A stretch of DNA of 19,829 nt from CAZPZR01 sp964591105. Its GTDB lineage: Bacteria; Bacillota; Clostridia; Lachnospirales; Lachnospiraceae. A program made the position numbers and the translations under genes. Positions 1 to 8,364 of this stretch are shown one piece after another (position 1 is the stretch's first letter; the number at the start of each line of letters is the position of its first letter). The stretch lies in the NCBI GenBank assembly GCA_964591105.1, contig CAZPZR010000033.1:1-19829 (forward strand), read 5' to 3'. The notes beneath the pieces were generated by a model. It saw nothing but the letters and a program-made list of their open reading frames with translations, was not told the origin of the DNA and made no database searches.

Positions 1-903
1 GTCAATAAGTTCCTGAGCTTCTGACTCTGTGATTGTTCCATTCTTTAAGTCTCTTTCAATATAAACATCAAGGAATGTAGAGATACGTCCTACAGACATT
101 GCAGCACCATTCTGTGTCTTGATTGCTGCAAGGTATCCGAAGTATAACCACTGTGCAGCTTCTCTAGCATCTTTTGCTGGCTGTGAAATGTCGAAGCCGT
201 AAGCTGCTGCCATTTCTTTCATTCCCTGTAATGCGCGGATCTGATCAGAAACTTCTTCACGAAGACGGTAATCTGTTCCCTTCATACCATGTCTTTCATA
301 ACGTTCGAAGTCATATTTTTTCTTTTCAATAAGAAAATCAATACCATAGAGAGCAACTCGACGGTAGTCACCTACGATACGTCCACGTCCGTAAGTATCT
401 GGAAGACCTGTAATGATCTTGTTGTGACGAGCTTTTTTCATCTCTGGTGTGTAAATATCAAATACACCCTGGTTGTGTGTCTTATGATATTTTGTAAAGA
501 TTTCAATTAAGTTTTTATTTGGCTCATATCCATAAGTTGTACAAGCTTTTACAGCCATGTTAATACCACCATATGGCATGAATGCTCTTTTTAAAGGTTT
601 GTCAGTCTGAAGACCAACAATCTTTTCATAGTCTTTTAAATCTTCACTGATGTATCCAGCTCCATATGCTGTAAGACTAGATACTACTTCAGTTTCCATA
701 TCAAGAACTCCACCTTTTGCACGTTCTTCTTTCTGGAGTTCCTGGAGTTTATCCCATAACTTTACTGTACCTTCTGTTGGATCTGCAAGGAAAGATTCGT
801 CTCCATCATACATTGTGTAGTTTTCCTGAATGAAGTCACGAACATCAATAGATTTTTTCCATTTTCTTCCTGTAAATCCTGCCCACTGTTCAAAATGTGC
901 CAT
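1..903 (-). CDS. pflB: Formate C-acetyltransferase (pyruvate formate-lyase), N-terminal part
   Basis: This is the first 301 codons of pyruvate formate-lyase; the gene continues past the left edge. The enzyme is a cytoplasmic glycyl radical enzyme that converts pyruvate and CoA to acetyl-CoA and formate in anaerobic fermentation. The translation starts MAHFEQWAGFTGRKWKKSID and carries family-typical stretches such as DKPLKRAFMPYGGIN, KYHKTHNQGVFDIYTPEM, TGLPDTYGRGRIVGDYRR and LYGIDFLIEKKKYDFERYG. The active-site cysteine pair and the C-terminal radical glycine lie outside the window, so integrity cannot be judged. The ATG at 903 follows an AAGGAG ribosome binding site about 9 bases upstream. 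It is read from its own promoter and is separated from yajC by that operon's terminator. The activase gene is not in view. Confidence 0.97.
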   Translation of the reverse strand, partial: MAHFEQWAGFTGRKWKKSIDVRDFIQENYTMYDGDESFLADPTEGTVKLWDKLQELQKEERAKGGVLDMETEVVSSLTAYGAGYISEDLKDYEKIVGLQTDKPLKRAFMPYGGINMAVKACTTYGYEPNKNLIEIFTKYHKTHNQGVFDIYTPEMKKARHNKIITGLPDTYGRGRIVGDYRRVALYGIDFLIEKKKYDFERYERHGMKGTDYRLREEVSDQIRALQGMKEMAAAYGFDISQPAKDAREAAQWLYFGYLAAIKTQNGAAMSVGRISTFLDVYIERDLKNGTITESEAQELID

Positions 904-949
904 CGCGTTTTTCTCCTTCTTTTTCTCGTTAGTTTCATATTACCGGCAC

Positions 950-978
950 AGTATAACACCTCGTTAAATGAATATCAA
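950..978 (-). promoter_or_regulatory. Sigma-A type promoter of pflB
   Basis: On the minus strand, TTGATA (973-978) and TATACT (950-955) are separated by exactly 17 bases, about 45 bases upstream of the pflB start codon. Each hexamer is one base from consensus. I see no convincing Rex or FNR-type operator; a short TAAC-N5-GTTA inverted repeat (954-966) lies beside the -10 but has only 4-base arms. Confidence 0.75.
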
Positions 979-1020
979 GCGAACATTTCTATGTATCTGA
1001 TTTAGTGCATTCTTACTGAA

Positions 1021-1056
1021 AAAGTAAAAAAAGAAGGACTTATTGCTAAGTCCTTC
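1021..1056 (-). terminator. Rho-independent terminator after yajC
   Basis: A perfect 10-bp stem (1033-1042 with 1047-1056, GAAGGACTTA/TAAGTCCTTC) closes a 4-base loop. On the minus strand it is followed by a run of seven T (1026-1032). It lies 14 bases past the yajC stop and ends the transpeptidase-tgt-yajC operon before the pflB promoter. Confidence 0.9.
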
Positions 1057-1069
1057 CAATCTTTTTCTC

Positions 1070-1372
1070 TTATTCTCCTGCCTTTTCAACCTGAGCAATT
1101 GCTGCTTTCTGCATTGGAATACGGCAGTTTCTGTTGCTTCCAAATTCTACAATCACGTCTGCATCGCTGATGTCAATGATAACACCATAGAATCCGCTTG
1201 TTGTAAGAACTGTATCTCCTACCTGCATATCTGCGATCATAGCCTGAACTCTTTTCTGTTCTTTTTTCTGTGGACGGATAAGGAAAAACCAAAATCCACC
1301 AAAGATTGCTGCATATACGATAATTAGTATTCCTATACTTGTCCCACCAGACTGAGTTGCTAATGTAAACAT
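1070..1372 (-). CDS. yajC: Preprotein translocase subunit YajC
   Basis: A 100-residue single-pass membrane protein of the YajC family, which associates with SecDF and the SecYEG translocon. The N-terminal hydrophobic segment (about residues 12-32, GILIIVYAAIFGGFWFFLI) is followed by the family signature RPQKKEQKR (33-41) and a small cytoplasmic domain with VGDTVLTTSGFYGVI. The length matches the family. The ATG at 1372 is preceded by AGGAGG. It follows tgt after about 90 bases, the usual tgt-yajC order in many bacteria, and is the last gene before the terminator at 1021-1056. secD/secF, which often follow yajC, are absent here. Confidence 0.93.
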   Translation of the reverse strand: MFTLATQSGGTSIGILIIVYAAIFGGFWFFLIRPQKKEQKRVQAMIADMQVGDTVLTTSGFYGVIIDISDADVIVEFGSNRNCRIPMQKAAIAQVEKAGE

Positions 1373-1462
1373 AATCTTTCCTCCTAAAATCTAATAAACA
1401 CTGTTTCTATCATACACAAGAAAACCATTTTCATCAAGCATTTTATACTTTTTTTATAGTTC

Positions 1463-2596
1463 TTATGCCTTTTTTCCAGTCATACCTGCCAGTTTTGCTT
1501 CTTTATATTCTTTGTAGCATCCCTGATCGATAGCATCTCTGATTTCTTCCATCATATGATTGTAGAAATAAAGGTTATGAAGTACGCAAAGTCTCATACC
1601 TAACATTTCTTTTGCTTTTAACAAGTGTCTAATATATGCTCTGGAATAAGTACGACAAGCTGGACACTGGCATCCTTCCTCAATCGGTCTTTCATCCAAT
1701 TCAAATTTGGCATTGAACAGATTGAGTTTTCCCTGATTCGTATACACGTGTCCATGTCGTCCGTTTCGACTTGGATATACGCAGTCAAAGAAATCCACTC
1801 CACGGTCAACGGCTTCCAGAATATTCGCTGGCGTTCCAACACCCATCAAATAAGTTGGCTTATCCTCTGGCAGATGTGGCACTACTGCATCTAGAATGCG
1901 ATACATATCTTCGTGAGATTCTCCTACTGCGAGGCCTCCCACTGCATAGCCATCCAGGTCAAGTTTGGAAATTTCTTGCGCGTGGCGGATACGAATATCT
2001 TCGTAAATTCCTCCCTGGTTGATTCCAAATAACATCTGATGTTTATTGATTGTATCTGGGAGACTGTTCAAGCGAGCCATCTCATTCTTACAGCGCACCA
2101 GCCATCTTGTTGTACGTGCTACAGATTTTTCAATATAGTCACGATCTGCGACACTAGATGGACATTCATCAAATGCCATTGCAATTGTAGAAGCAAGATT
2201 AGACTGAATCTGCATACTTTCTTCTGGTCCCATAAAAATCTTTCTTCCGTCAATATGAGAGTTAAAGTATACGCCCTCTTCCTTAATCTTACGAAGTCCT
2301 GCCAAAGAGAACACCTGGAATCCGCCGGAGTCTGTTAAGATTGGTTTATCCCAAACCATAAATTTGTGAAGACCACCCAGTTTTTTCACAACTTCATCTC
2401 CAGGACGAACATGAAGATGGTATGTATTAGACAGTTCCACCTGTGTTCCGATTTCCTGCAGATCCGTTGTAGATACTGCACCTTTAATCGCTGCAATCGT
2501 ACCTACGTTCATAAATACTGGTGTCTCAATATCTCCATGCACTGTGTGCAATCTTCCTCTTTTTGCACGACCATCTTTTTTTAACAATTCATACAT
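1463..2596 (-). CDS. tgt: tRNA-guanine transglycosylase (queuine/preQ1 insertion)
   Basis: This enzyme exchanges guanine 34 in tRNAs with GUN anticodons for preQ1 (or queuine), a step in queuosine modification. Numbering from the upstream ATG at 2611 (382 residues), TDSGGFQVFSL (93-103) holds the catalytic Asp94, GVDFFDCVYPSRNGRHG holds the probable nucleophile Asp276, and CQCPAC plus LHN give the zinc ligands Cys314, Cys316, Cys319 and His345. Length is normal for the bacterial enzyme. I prefer the ATG at 2596 (protein starts MYELLKKDG, as I recall for clostridial homologues), because GGAG lies 9 bases before it while the ATG at 2611 has only a weak purine-rich stretch. It sits about 30 bases downstream of the transpeptidase gene and upstream of yajC. 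I cannot tell from sequence whether it uses preQ1 or salvaged queuine. Confidence 0.95.
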   Translation of the reverse strand: MYELLKKDGRAKRGRLHTVHGDIETPVFMNVGTIAAIKGAVSTTDLQEIGTQVELSNTYHLHVRPGDEVVKKLGGLHKFMVWDKPILTDSGGFQVFSLAGLRKIKEEGVYFNSHIDGRKIFMGPEESMQIQSNLASTIAMAFDECPSSVADRDYIEKSVARTTRWLVRCKNEMARLNSLPDTINKHQMLFGINQGGIYEDIRIRHAQEISKLDLDGYAVGGLAVGESHEDMYRILDAVVPHLPEDKPTYLMGVGTPANILEAVDRGVDFFDCVYPSRNGRHGHVYTNQGKLNLFNAKFELDERPIEEGCQCPACRTYSRAYIRHLLKAKEMLGMRLCVLHNLYFYNHMMEEIRDAIDQGCYKEYKEAKLAGMTGKKA

Positions 2597-2626
2597 GGTC
2601 AATTTCTCCATTTCTTTCTTATATTT

Positions 2627-4504
2627 CTAATAGTAACAAATTACTGGCATTCCCTGCTCGATCAAGTCATATAATTTTGCAGCTTTTTCCTTTGGCATAT
2701 TGATACAACCATGAGATCCATTGGTTTTGTATCTGCTTCCGCCAAAAGAGGACTGCCAAGTCGCATCGTGGAATCCGATTCCGCCATTAAATGGCATCCA
2801 ATATGCAACCGGTGTTTCATAAGAATACTCACCGTTTGGCTTCTTTTCTCCACGAAGTGTTGCGTTCTTCGTCTTATAAGTCAGTGAATATGTTCCCTGT
2901 GGAGTTGCATTTCCTTTATTCGGATTACCTGTAACAATTGGAGAATCTAAAACTACTTTTCCGTTCTTTGTGAAATACATATGCTGGTTCGTCAAGTCAA
3001 CTTCTGCATAAGTATCTCCAACGTCAGAATCTCCATGGGATTCCCCGCGCATCACATATTCCGGTTCGCGTTCCACTTCTTTTCCACTCTTAATGTCCTT
3101 GATCAGTTGTTCGTATTCTGCATCCTGGTTAATCTTCCATCCGTAATATCCACCCTGAACAGTGACTGTATCACCTCTAGCTGTTTTGAACTTACGGCTT
3201 TCACCAAGTGTATTATACTTCTTTGCCAGTTCTTCAATATACTCTTTCACAGCACCCTTGTCAAATGTAACTTTCATCTTATTGTTACACTTCACCCATT
3301 CTGCAATCTGTGCTGAATCTACAACTTCTGTCTTCGGACTAAAATCATAAGTAATCTTAGCTCCTAGATAGCTGTTCATCTTCTCAGCAGCTTTTGCTAC
3401 TTTTTCTGAATCAGATAAAAACTTCGGTTTAATATAACATTCTTTTTCTTCCAGATTCAAGGTGTCCTGACAAGTAGAAACTGCTTCTCTCACTGCCTGA
3501 TCAAATACATCTTCATCAATCTCTGTTCCAATGACTTCTTCCACTACAACAAACTGTGTATCCTTGAACTCTGGATGCGCATTGACAGATTTCTTCTGAT
3601 TTTCTTCCTGCATGCAGGCAAGTGTCTCGATCTTAGATGCGAGTGAAGCCTCATCATACTCTACGCCAATCTGTGCTTCTAATTCCTGTTTTTCCCATAA
3701 GGAAGTAATCCATAAGAAATTCTTCTGCTGTTTCACAAGTTCCTGCAGCTGTTCGTCGTCTGCAATATATACTGCTGAAATATCTTTTCCCGCAATCTCT
3801 TCTGTATCTCCGTCAGATTCCTGCAATGTGAGCACATAATCTTTTACGTGTTCTTTCATCAGTGTATTCACTTTTTTCACACCTTTTCCAGAAACTGCAA
3901 TTCCATTCACAGAAGTCTGGAACATAAAATGACTTTGGAAATAAAGTGCAAATGCCACATAAATCAGAACCAGTATTCCCAGTGTGATTCCAATTACTTT
4001 CAGAATCTTTTTCTTAAGACTTTTCTTCTCTTCAGGCTGTTCCACTTCCTGTTCAATCTCAACTACCGGATGACTTTCATGCTCTTTTGCAACCTGTTCT
4101 TTCGCTGCCTGTTCTTTCATTGCTCTTTCTTCCGCAAGCTTCTTCGCTCTTCTGCGCTTTGCAATCTCTGCTCGTTCCGCATCTGTCATCGGAATTCTCT
4201 GTTCTCCAGTGGCAACTGGTCTGCGCTTCTTCGTAGAAGCCGTCGTTTTTTTCACTGGTGTCCCATCCGCAGATACTGGACGTTTCGCACGTTCCCCTTC
4301 TGGACGTTTTGCTCCCGATGTTGCTGTTGATGGACGCTTTCTCGCAGAACCTTCTGGTCGTTTTCCATCTGCACTCACTGGTCTGCGTTTCTTCGGTGCA
4401 ACCCCCGCTTCTCTCATTGTACTTTCTGATGTATCTCTTTTACTATGAGCTTTTTTCACAGTACCATCGACCTTATCATGCATCTTCTTTTCTGTATCAC
4501 TCAT
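2627..4504 (-). CDS. Membrane-anchored L,D-transpeptidase (YkuD) with long basic cytoplasmic tail
   Basis: A 625-residue protein predicted to make 3-3 peptidoglycan cross-links or attach proteins to the wall. Visible parts: a charged, repetitive tail (1-165) containing RPVSADG twice (41-47, 75-81), KRPEG twice (48-52, 66-70) and RRPVATG, then a Lys/Glu/Ala-rich helical stretch (105-145); a transmembrane segment (about 168-189); an extracellular region resembling the peptidoglycan-binding PG_binding_4 module (about 195-480); and a C-terminal YkuD domain (about 498-625). The catalytic set is present: His579 in GIGFHDA and Cys600 in GSHGCINMP. The ATG at 4504 has AAGGAG-like bases upstream (AAAAGGAGTATACCTAAT). 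It heads the operon with tgt and yajC. The Pro/Lys/Arg-rich tail is unusual for the family and its role is unknown. Confidence 0.93.
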   Translation of the reverse strand: MSDTEKKMHDKVDGTVKKAHSKRDTSESTMREAGVAPKKRRPVSADGKRPEGSARKRPSTATSGAKRPEGERAKRPVSADGTPVKKTTASTKKRRPVATGEQRIPMTDAERAEIAKRRRAKKLAEERAMKEQAAKEQVAKEHESHPVVEIEQEVEQPEEKKSLKKKILKVIGITLGILVLIYVAFALYFQSHFMFQTSVNGIAVSGKGVKKVNTLMKEHVKDYVLTLQESDGDTEEIAGKDISAVYIADDEQLQELVKQQKNFLWITSLWEKQELEAQIGVEYDEASLASKIETLACMQEENQKKSVNAHPEFKDTQFVVVEEVIGTEIDEDVFDQAVREAVSTCQDTLNLEEKECYIKPKFLSDSEKVAKAAEKMNSYLGAKITYDFSPKTEVVDSAQIAEWVKCNNKMKVTFDKGAVKEYIEELAKKYNTLGESRKFKTARGDTVTVQGGYYGWKINQDAEYEQLIKDIKSGKEVEREPEYVMRGESHGDSDVGDTYAEVDLTNQHMYFTKNGKVVLDSPIVTGNPNKGNATPQGTYSLTYKTKNATLRGEKKPNGEYSYETPVAYWMPFNGGIGFHDATWQSSFGGSRYKTNGSHGCINMPKEKAAKLYDLIEQGMPVICYY

Positions 4505-4539
4505 ATTAGGTATACTCCTTTTCTATATCACACTGCTCT

Positions 4540-4568
4540 ATTATAATATACAAGTTTCCAAATGTATA
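4540..4568 (-). promoter_or_regulatory. Promoter of the transpeptidase-tgt-yajC operon
   Basis: On the minus strand, TATACA (4563-4568) and a perfect TATAAT (4540-4545) are 17 bases apart, about 36 bases upstream of the transpeptidase ATG. The -35 matches consensus at 4 of 6 positions. Confidence 0.65.
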
Positions 4569-4619
4569 GCGTAATTTCTTTAAAAAAAATTCACATTTTT
4601 GTAACATTTCATTTAACGA

Positions 4620-4648
4620 TTGCAGGTTCCTTTTGCTTCTTATATAAT
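4620..4648 (+). promoter_or_regulatory. Promoter of aroC
   Basis: TTGCAG (4620-4625) and a perfect TATAAT (4643-4648) are separated by 17 bases. The expected start near 4655 gives a leader of about 45 bases with no visible attenuator or T-box. It is divergent from the transpeptidase promoter without overlapping it. Confidence 0.78.
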
Positions 4649-4699
4649 GGGGACATAAGTTTATTCATTAATTTCTGCAGACGAAGGGAGAATATTTTC

Positions 4700-5803
4700 A
4701 TGGCAGGCTCAATATATGGCAATTTATTCAAAATCACAACCTGGGGAGAATCTCACGGCGCCGCAATGGGCGTTGTTATTGATGGATGCCCAGCTGGTCT
4801 TCCTCTGTCAACAGAAGATATCCAAGATTTTCTCAATCGCCGCAAACCTGGACAAAGCAAATTTTCAACACAGCGACAAGAGTCCGACCAGGCACAGATC
4901 CTTTCTGGTGTATTCGATGGAAAAACGACTGGAACGCCAATTTCTATCCTTGTGTACAATGAAGACCAGCGTTCTCGCGACTATCAAAGCCTCAAGAATG
5001 TCTATCGTCCCGGTCATGCAGATTACACTTATGATGCCAAATATGGATTCCGTGATTATCGCGGTGGCGGACGTTCTTCCGGACGCGAGACCATCGGCCG
5101 CGTTGCCGCCGGTGCAGTCGCATCCAAGATTCTCCGCACATTAGGTATCAGCATTACAACATATACAAAATCGATTGGAAATATTCAGGTTCCTTCCTCA
5201 GAATATCATTTTTCTGAGATTTCGGAAAATGTACTTGCCATGCCAAATAATTCCTACGCGAAGAAAGCTTCTGAATTCCTCGAATCTTGTATTACCAATC
5301 AAGACTCTTCTGGCGGTATCATCGAGTGTATGGTTCACGGAGTACCTGCTGGTATCGGAGAACCTGTCTTTGAGAGACTTGATGCTGCGCTGGCAAAAGC
5401 CGTTATGTCTATCGGCGCAGTGAAAGGAGTCGAGATTGGAGATGGATTTGAATCTGCCCGCACATTTGGCAGTGAACACAACGATGCATTTTCTCACTCC
5501 AGCGATGGCAACATTATCAAAGAAACTAACCATGCTGGTGGAATCCTCGGTGGAATCAGCGACGGAAGTCCAATTGTTTTGCGTGTTGCTGTAAAACCAA
5601 CTCCATCCATTTCTAAGGAACAACAGACCGTGACTTCTAATGGACAAGACACCTTCATCTCCATTACCGGACGCCACGACCCTGTAATTGTACCGCGTGC
5701 TGTTGTCGTTGTAGAATCTATGGTTGCACTGACACTTGTAGATTTCTTATTTGCCAATATGTATTCCAAAATGGATGCTATTGTAGATTTTTATAAAAAA
5801 TAG
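4700..5803 (+). CDS. aroC: Chorismate synthase
   Basis: A 367-residue enzyme for the last shikimate-pathway step, 5-enolpyruvylshikimate-3-phosphate to chorismate, using reduced FMN. Diagnostic motifs: WGESHG (15-20), YRPGHADYTYDAKYG (102-116), RGGGRSSGRETIGRVAAG (121-138) and, near the C-terminus, TGRHDPVIVPRAVVVVE. The length is typical. The open frame reaches upstream to 4562, but the ATG at 4700 is the true start: AAGGGAG (4684-4690) sits 9 bases before it, and MAGSIYGNLFKITTWGESHG matches the family N-terminus. It is monocistronic, with its own promoter and a hairpin terminator; no other aro genes are adjacent. Confidence 0.97.
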   Translation: MAGSIYGNLFKITTWGESHGAAMGVVIDGCPAGLPLSTEDIQDFLNRRKPGQSKFSTQRQESDQAQILSGVFDGKTTGTPISILVYNEDQRSRDYQSLKNVYRPGHADYTYDAKYGFRDYRGGGRSSGRETIGRVAAGAVASKILRTLGISITTYTKSIGNIQVPSSEYHFSEISENVLAMPNNSYAKKASEFLESCITNQDSSGGIIECMVHGVPAGIGEPVFERLDAALAKAVMSIGAVKGVEIGDGFESARTFGSEHNDAFSHSSDGNIIKETNHAGGILGGISDGSPIVLRVAVKPTPSISKEQQTVTSNGQDTFISITGRHDPVIVPRAVVVVESMVALTLVDFLFANMYSKMDAIVDFYKK

Positions 5804-5812
5804 GATTGAAAA

Positions 5813-5845
5813 GGGATAGATTGTTTTATGCAATCTATCCCACAT
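5813..5845. terminator. Bidirectional terminator between aroC and the nucleoside kinase
   Basis: A perfect 11-bp stem (GGGATAGATTG 5813-5823 with CAATCTATCCC 5831-5841) and a 7-base loop lie between convergent genes. On the minus strand it is followed by TTTTC; on the plus strand by ACATTTTTA. It can serve both aroC and the end of the dgt-dnaG-rpoD operon, though the T runs are short. Confidence 0.82.
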
Positions 5846-5854
5846 TTTTATCAT

Positions 5855-7522
5855 TTATACATTGAAGCATCCACCACCGATAAATTCTCGGAGCAGTGAA
5901 TTTGTTGGTACATTTTCGCTTCCAATTCCAACAAAATAATCTAAGAACTTCAAAAGTCTCTTGGCCTCTATCCACTCTGGGCAATCTCGGTTCATTCCAA
6001 AGAGCTGCGCTTCCACATACGGTTTCAATACCGCAAGTTCGTAAATCAAAGCAGAGTTGAACATCACATCCGCTTCTTCCTGATAAGGGAAAATGTTCTT
6101 CTCCTCTCCTCTTCGCACCGATGGCCACATCTGAATTGTTCGCTGTGCAGATGCACCTCTTGTTCGTGCATCGCGGACAATTCTACGAATCAATCGTCCA
6201 TCCGTTGTTGGAATCCGATTGTGCTCATCAATGTTCAGCTGTGTCAATGCACTAATATAAATCTTAAATTTATTTTCATCTGCCAGTTTTTCTGTCAGTT
6301 TTGGATTCAGGCAGTGAATTCCTTCAATCACCAACACATCATTTGGACCAAGTTTCTTCGTCTGACTTCCATATTCTTTCTTTCCAGTCACAAAGTTGAA
6401 TCTTGGAATTACAACTTCTTTTCCCGCAAGAAGTTCCTGCATCTGTTGATTGAACAGCGAAATGTCCACCGCTTCCAGACATTCAAAGTCATAATCTCCA
6501 TTTTCGTCTTTCGGATTATCCTCACGCTCGACAAAATAATTGTCTACTGCGATTGGATGTGGTACCAAGCCATTCGCGCGAAGCTGGATAGACAAGCGAT
6601 GGGAAAATGTAGTCTTCCCTGAAGAAGAGGGACCCGCAATCAACACAAATTTTACATCCGGGTTCTGTGCAATCCTCGTCGCAATCTCTGCAATCTTCTT
6701 TTCCTGCAAAGCCTCTTGCACAAGCACTGCTTCATTTACATTACCCTTTGTAATTGTATCATTCAGTGCCGCTACCGTTTCAATTCCCTGCATATCGCCC
6801 CATTCTGTGGATTCTTTCAACACATGGAACAACTGATTCTGTGGTTGGAACGGCGGCACAATCTTTGGTTCTGCCTGATCTGGCATCTGAACCACAAATC
6901 CTTCATCATATAAATACAACTTAAAATATTTTAAATATCCAGCACTTGGAACCATATACCCATAGAAATAATCTTCAAATTCGTTCATATTATAAATATT
7001 CACTTTTGAAACTCTGCGGTATTTGAAAAGTTTTTCTTTATCATGCATTCCATGCTGGCCAAAAAGCGCTACTGCCTCATCTGTATTGATCGTCTTCTTT
7101 CCAATCGGGATATCCATGGCAACTAATTCTGTCATTCGTTGTTCTACACGCTCAAGAAATTCCTGACTTAGTCGGACATTTCCCTCAATCGTACAATAGT
7201 AACCTTTACTTATAGAATAATGGATTCGTACTTTTTCTACATTGCTCCGTTCTGCCACATCATAAATCGCTTTCACCAAAAGCAGGCTCACACTGCGCTT
7301 GTATGTTTTATGTCCAATTTCATCTGCAGTTGTCACAAATCGAATCGTACAATCCGCTTTTAACAACTTATGTAATTCCTGTAGCCTATGATTTACATAG
7401 ACGAGTACAATATCATTCTCGTACTGATTCTGATATTCTCTTGCGATTTCCAGATAGGCAGTTCCTTCTGGATACTGCTTTTTCTCTGTTCCAATTTGTA
7501 CATTTACCATCTTTTCCGTCAT
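5855..7522 (-). CDS. Uridine kinase-like nucleoside kinase with TGS/ThrRS-like N-terminus
   Basis: A 555-residue protein with a P-loop kinase half of the uridine kinase/phosphoribulokinase type: Walker A GPSSSGKTT (about 297-305), then VDNYFVERE, PRFNFVTGKKEYG and VIEGIHCLNP. The N-terminal 230 residues resemble the TGS and editing-associated regions of threonyl-tRNA synthetase (for example VRIHYSISKGYYCTIEG), an arrangement known for a clostridial kinase family. Its substrate is not established from sequence; phosphorylation of uridine/cytidine is the default guess. I chose the ATG at 7522 because AAAGGGGTG lies about 9 bases before it; a GTG at 7555 would add 11 residues but has a poor ribosome site. 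It is the last gene of the operon, about 40 bases after the Nif3-like gene. Confidence 0.88.
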   Translation of the reverse strand: MTEKMVNVQIGTEKKQYPEGTAYLEIAREYQNQYENDIVLVYVNHRLQELHKLLKADCTIRFVTTADEIGHKTYKRSVSLLLVKAIYDVAERSNVEKVRIHYSISKGYYCTIEGNVRLSQEFLERVEQRMTELVAMDIPIGKKTINTDEAVALFGQHGMHDKEKLFKYRRVSKVNIYNMNEFEDYFYGYMVPSAGYLKYFKLYLYDEGFVVQMPDQAEPKIVPPFQPQNQLFHVLKESTEWGDMQGIETVAALNDTITKGNVNEAVLVQEALQEKKIAEIATRIAQNPDVKFVLIAGPSSSGKTTFSHRLSIQLRANGLVPHPIAVDNYFVEREDNPKDENGDYDFECLEAVDISLFNQQMQELLAGKEVVIPRFNFVTGKKEYGSQTKKLGPNDVLVIEGIHCLNPKLTEKLADENKFKIYISALTQLNIDEHNRIPTTDGRLIRRIVRDARTRGASAQRTIQMWPSVRRGEEKNIFPYQEEADVMFNSALIYELAVLKPYVEAQLFGMNRDCPEWIEAKRLLKFLDYFVGIGSENVPTNSLLREFIGGGCFNV

Positions 7523-7563
7523 AAAATGTTCACCCCTTTTGTCTTGAAGTTTCACCTATTTCT

Positions 7564-8346
7564 TTAAATCACAACAAATGGATGACTGATTGGCTCCGTG
7601 AGAACTTCTATTTTCTCACACTGCGTTGTTAAATATGTCTTCATATCTTCCACAAAGACATGTTCAATCCCGTAATGTCCTGCATCAATGATTGCCATCC
7701 CTTGTGCGACTGCATCAATTCCTTCGTGGTGACCAATATCTCCAGTCACAAGCACATCCGCCTGTTTTTCCAATGCAGCACCTATCATACTCTTTCCAGA
7801 ACCTGGAGAAATTGCAATTCGTTGTACGGGCATTTCCAAGTTTCCAAACACCTTCACACTCTGTAATCCAAAGGCCTCTTTCACAAAATTTGCACATTCT
7901 CGCAGGGTCTGCTTCTGCGAAAGATTGGCAACTCGGCCAACACCTTCCAATCCTTCCTTGCTCTCTCCCGTCACTTCCAAAACTTCTGCTTCTTCTAACT
8001 CTATCTTCTCTCCTGCCAGTGCTGACATTCCCATCACATCATAATTCGTATGCATTGCATAATAAGATATGTCATTCTGTATCAGTTTCAGAAGTCGTCT
8101 TCCGATAAAATCCTGATTATTGATTTTCTTCATTCCCGAAAAAATGAGTGGATGATGCGTAATGAGTAAATCCACACCTGCTGCCACCGCCGCATCAATC
8201 ACTTGATCTGTCGCATCCAACGCAAGATAAATCTTCTTCACTTCTTTGTCATCTCTTCCTACAAGAAGTCCAACATTATCCCATTCCAACGCGTAGCTTC
8301 TGGAATATCTATTTTCAATTTTTTCCATTACTTCCTTGCAAAGCAT
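7564..8346 (-). CDS. Nif3-like dinuclear metal center protein (YqfO/YbgI family)
   Basis: A 260-residue member of the Nif3 family, proteins that form hexameric toroids with a two-metal site; database names such as GTP cyclohydrolase 1 type 2 homolog are tentative. Conserved motifs: EWDNVGLLVG (21-30), ITHHPLIFSG (62-71), MHTNYD (98-103), VTGDIGHHEGIDA (200-212) and DAGHYGIEH (221-229), giving metal ligands His64, His65, Asp103, His224 and Glu228. It is the compact form, lacking the roughly 110-residue insertion of Bacillus subtilis YqfO. The ATG at 8346 follows GGAGG. It sits 18 bases after trmK, the same pairing as yqfN-yqfO in Bacillus. The function remains uncertain. Confidence 0.93.
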   Translation of the reverse strand: MLCKEVMEKIENRYSRSYALEWDNVGLLVGRDDKEVKKIYLALDATDQVIDAAVAAGVDLLITHHPLIFSGMKKINNQDFIGRRLLKLIQNDISYYAMHTNYDVMGMSALAGEKIELEEAEVLEVTGESKEGLEGVGRVANLSQKQTLRECANFVKEAFGLQSVKVFGNLEMPVQRIAISPGSGKSMIGAALEKQADVLVTGDIGHHEGIDAVAQGMAIIDAGHYGIEHVFVEDMKTYLTTQCEKIEVLTEPISHPFVVI

Positions 8347-8364
8347 GATTCATCCTCCTGTCTC

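Noticed and set aside
954..966. TAAC-N5-GTTA inverted repeat beside the pflB -10 as a Rex-like operator
   Set aside because: Arms are only 4 bases and the orientation and spacing do not match the Rex consensus I know; expected often by chance in AT-rich DNA.
1373..1462. tgt-yajC gap as a site for a small gene or riboswitch
   Set aside because: Only 90 AT-rich bases, with no ORF, no hairpin with T run and no known aptamer signature seen.
3848..4330. 160-residue plus-strand frame antisense to the transpeptidase
   Set aside because: Cys/Phe/Arg-rich composition from the repetitive tail, no ribosome site, and the opposite frame is a clear protein.
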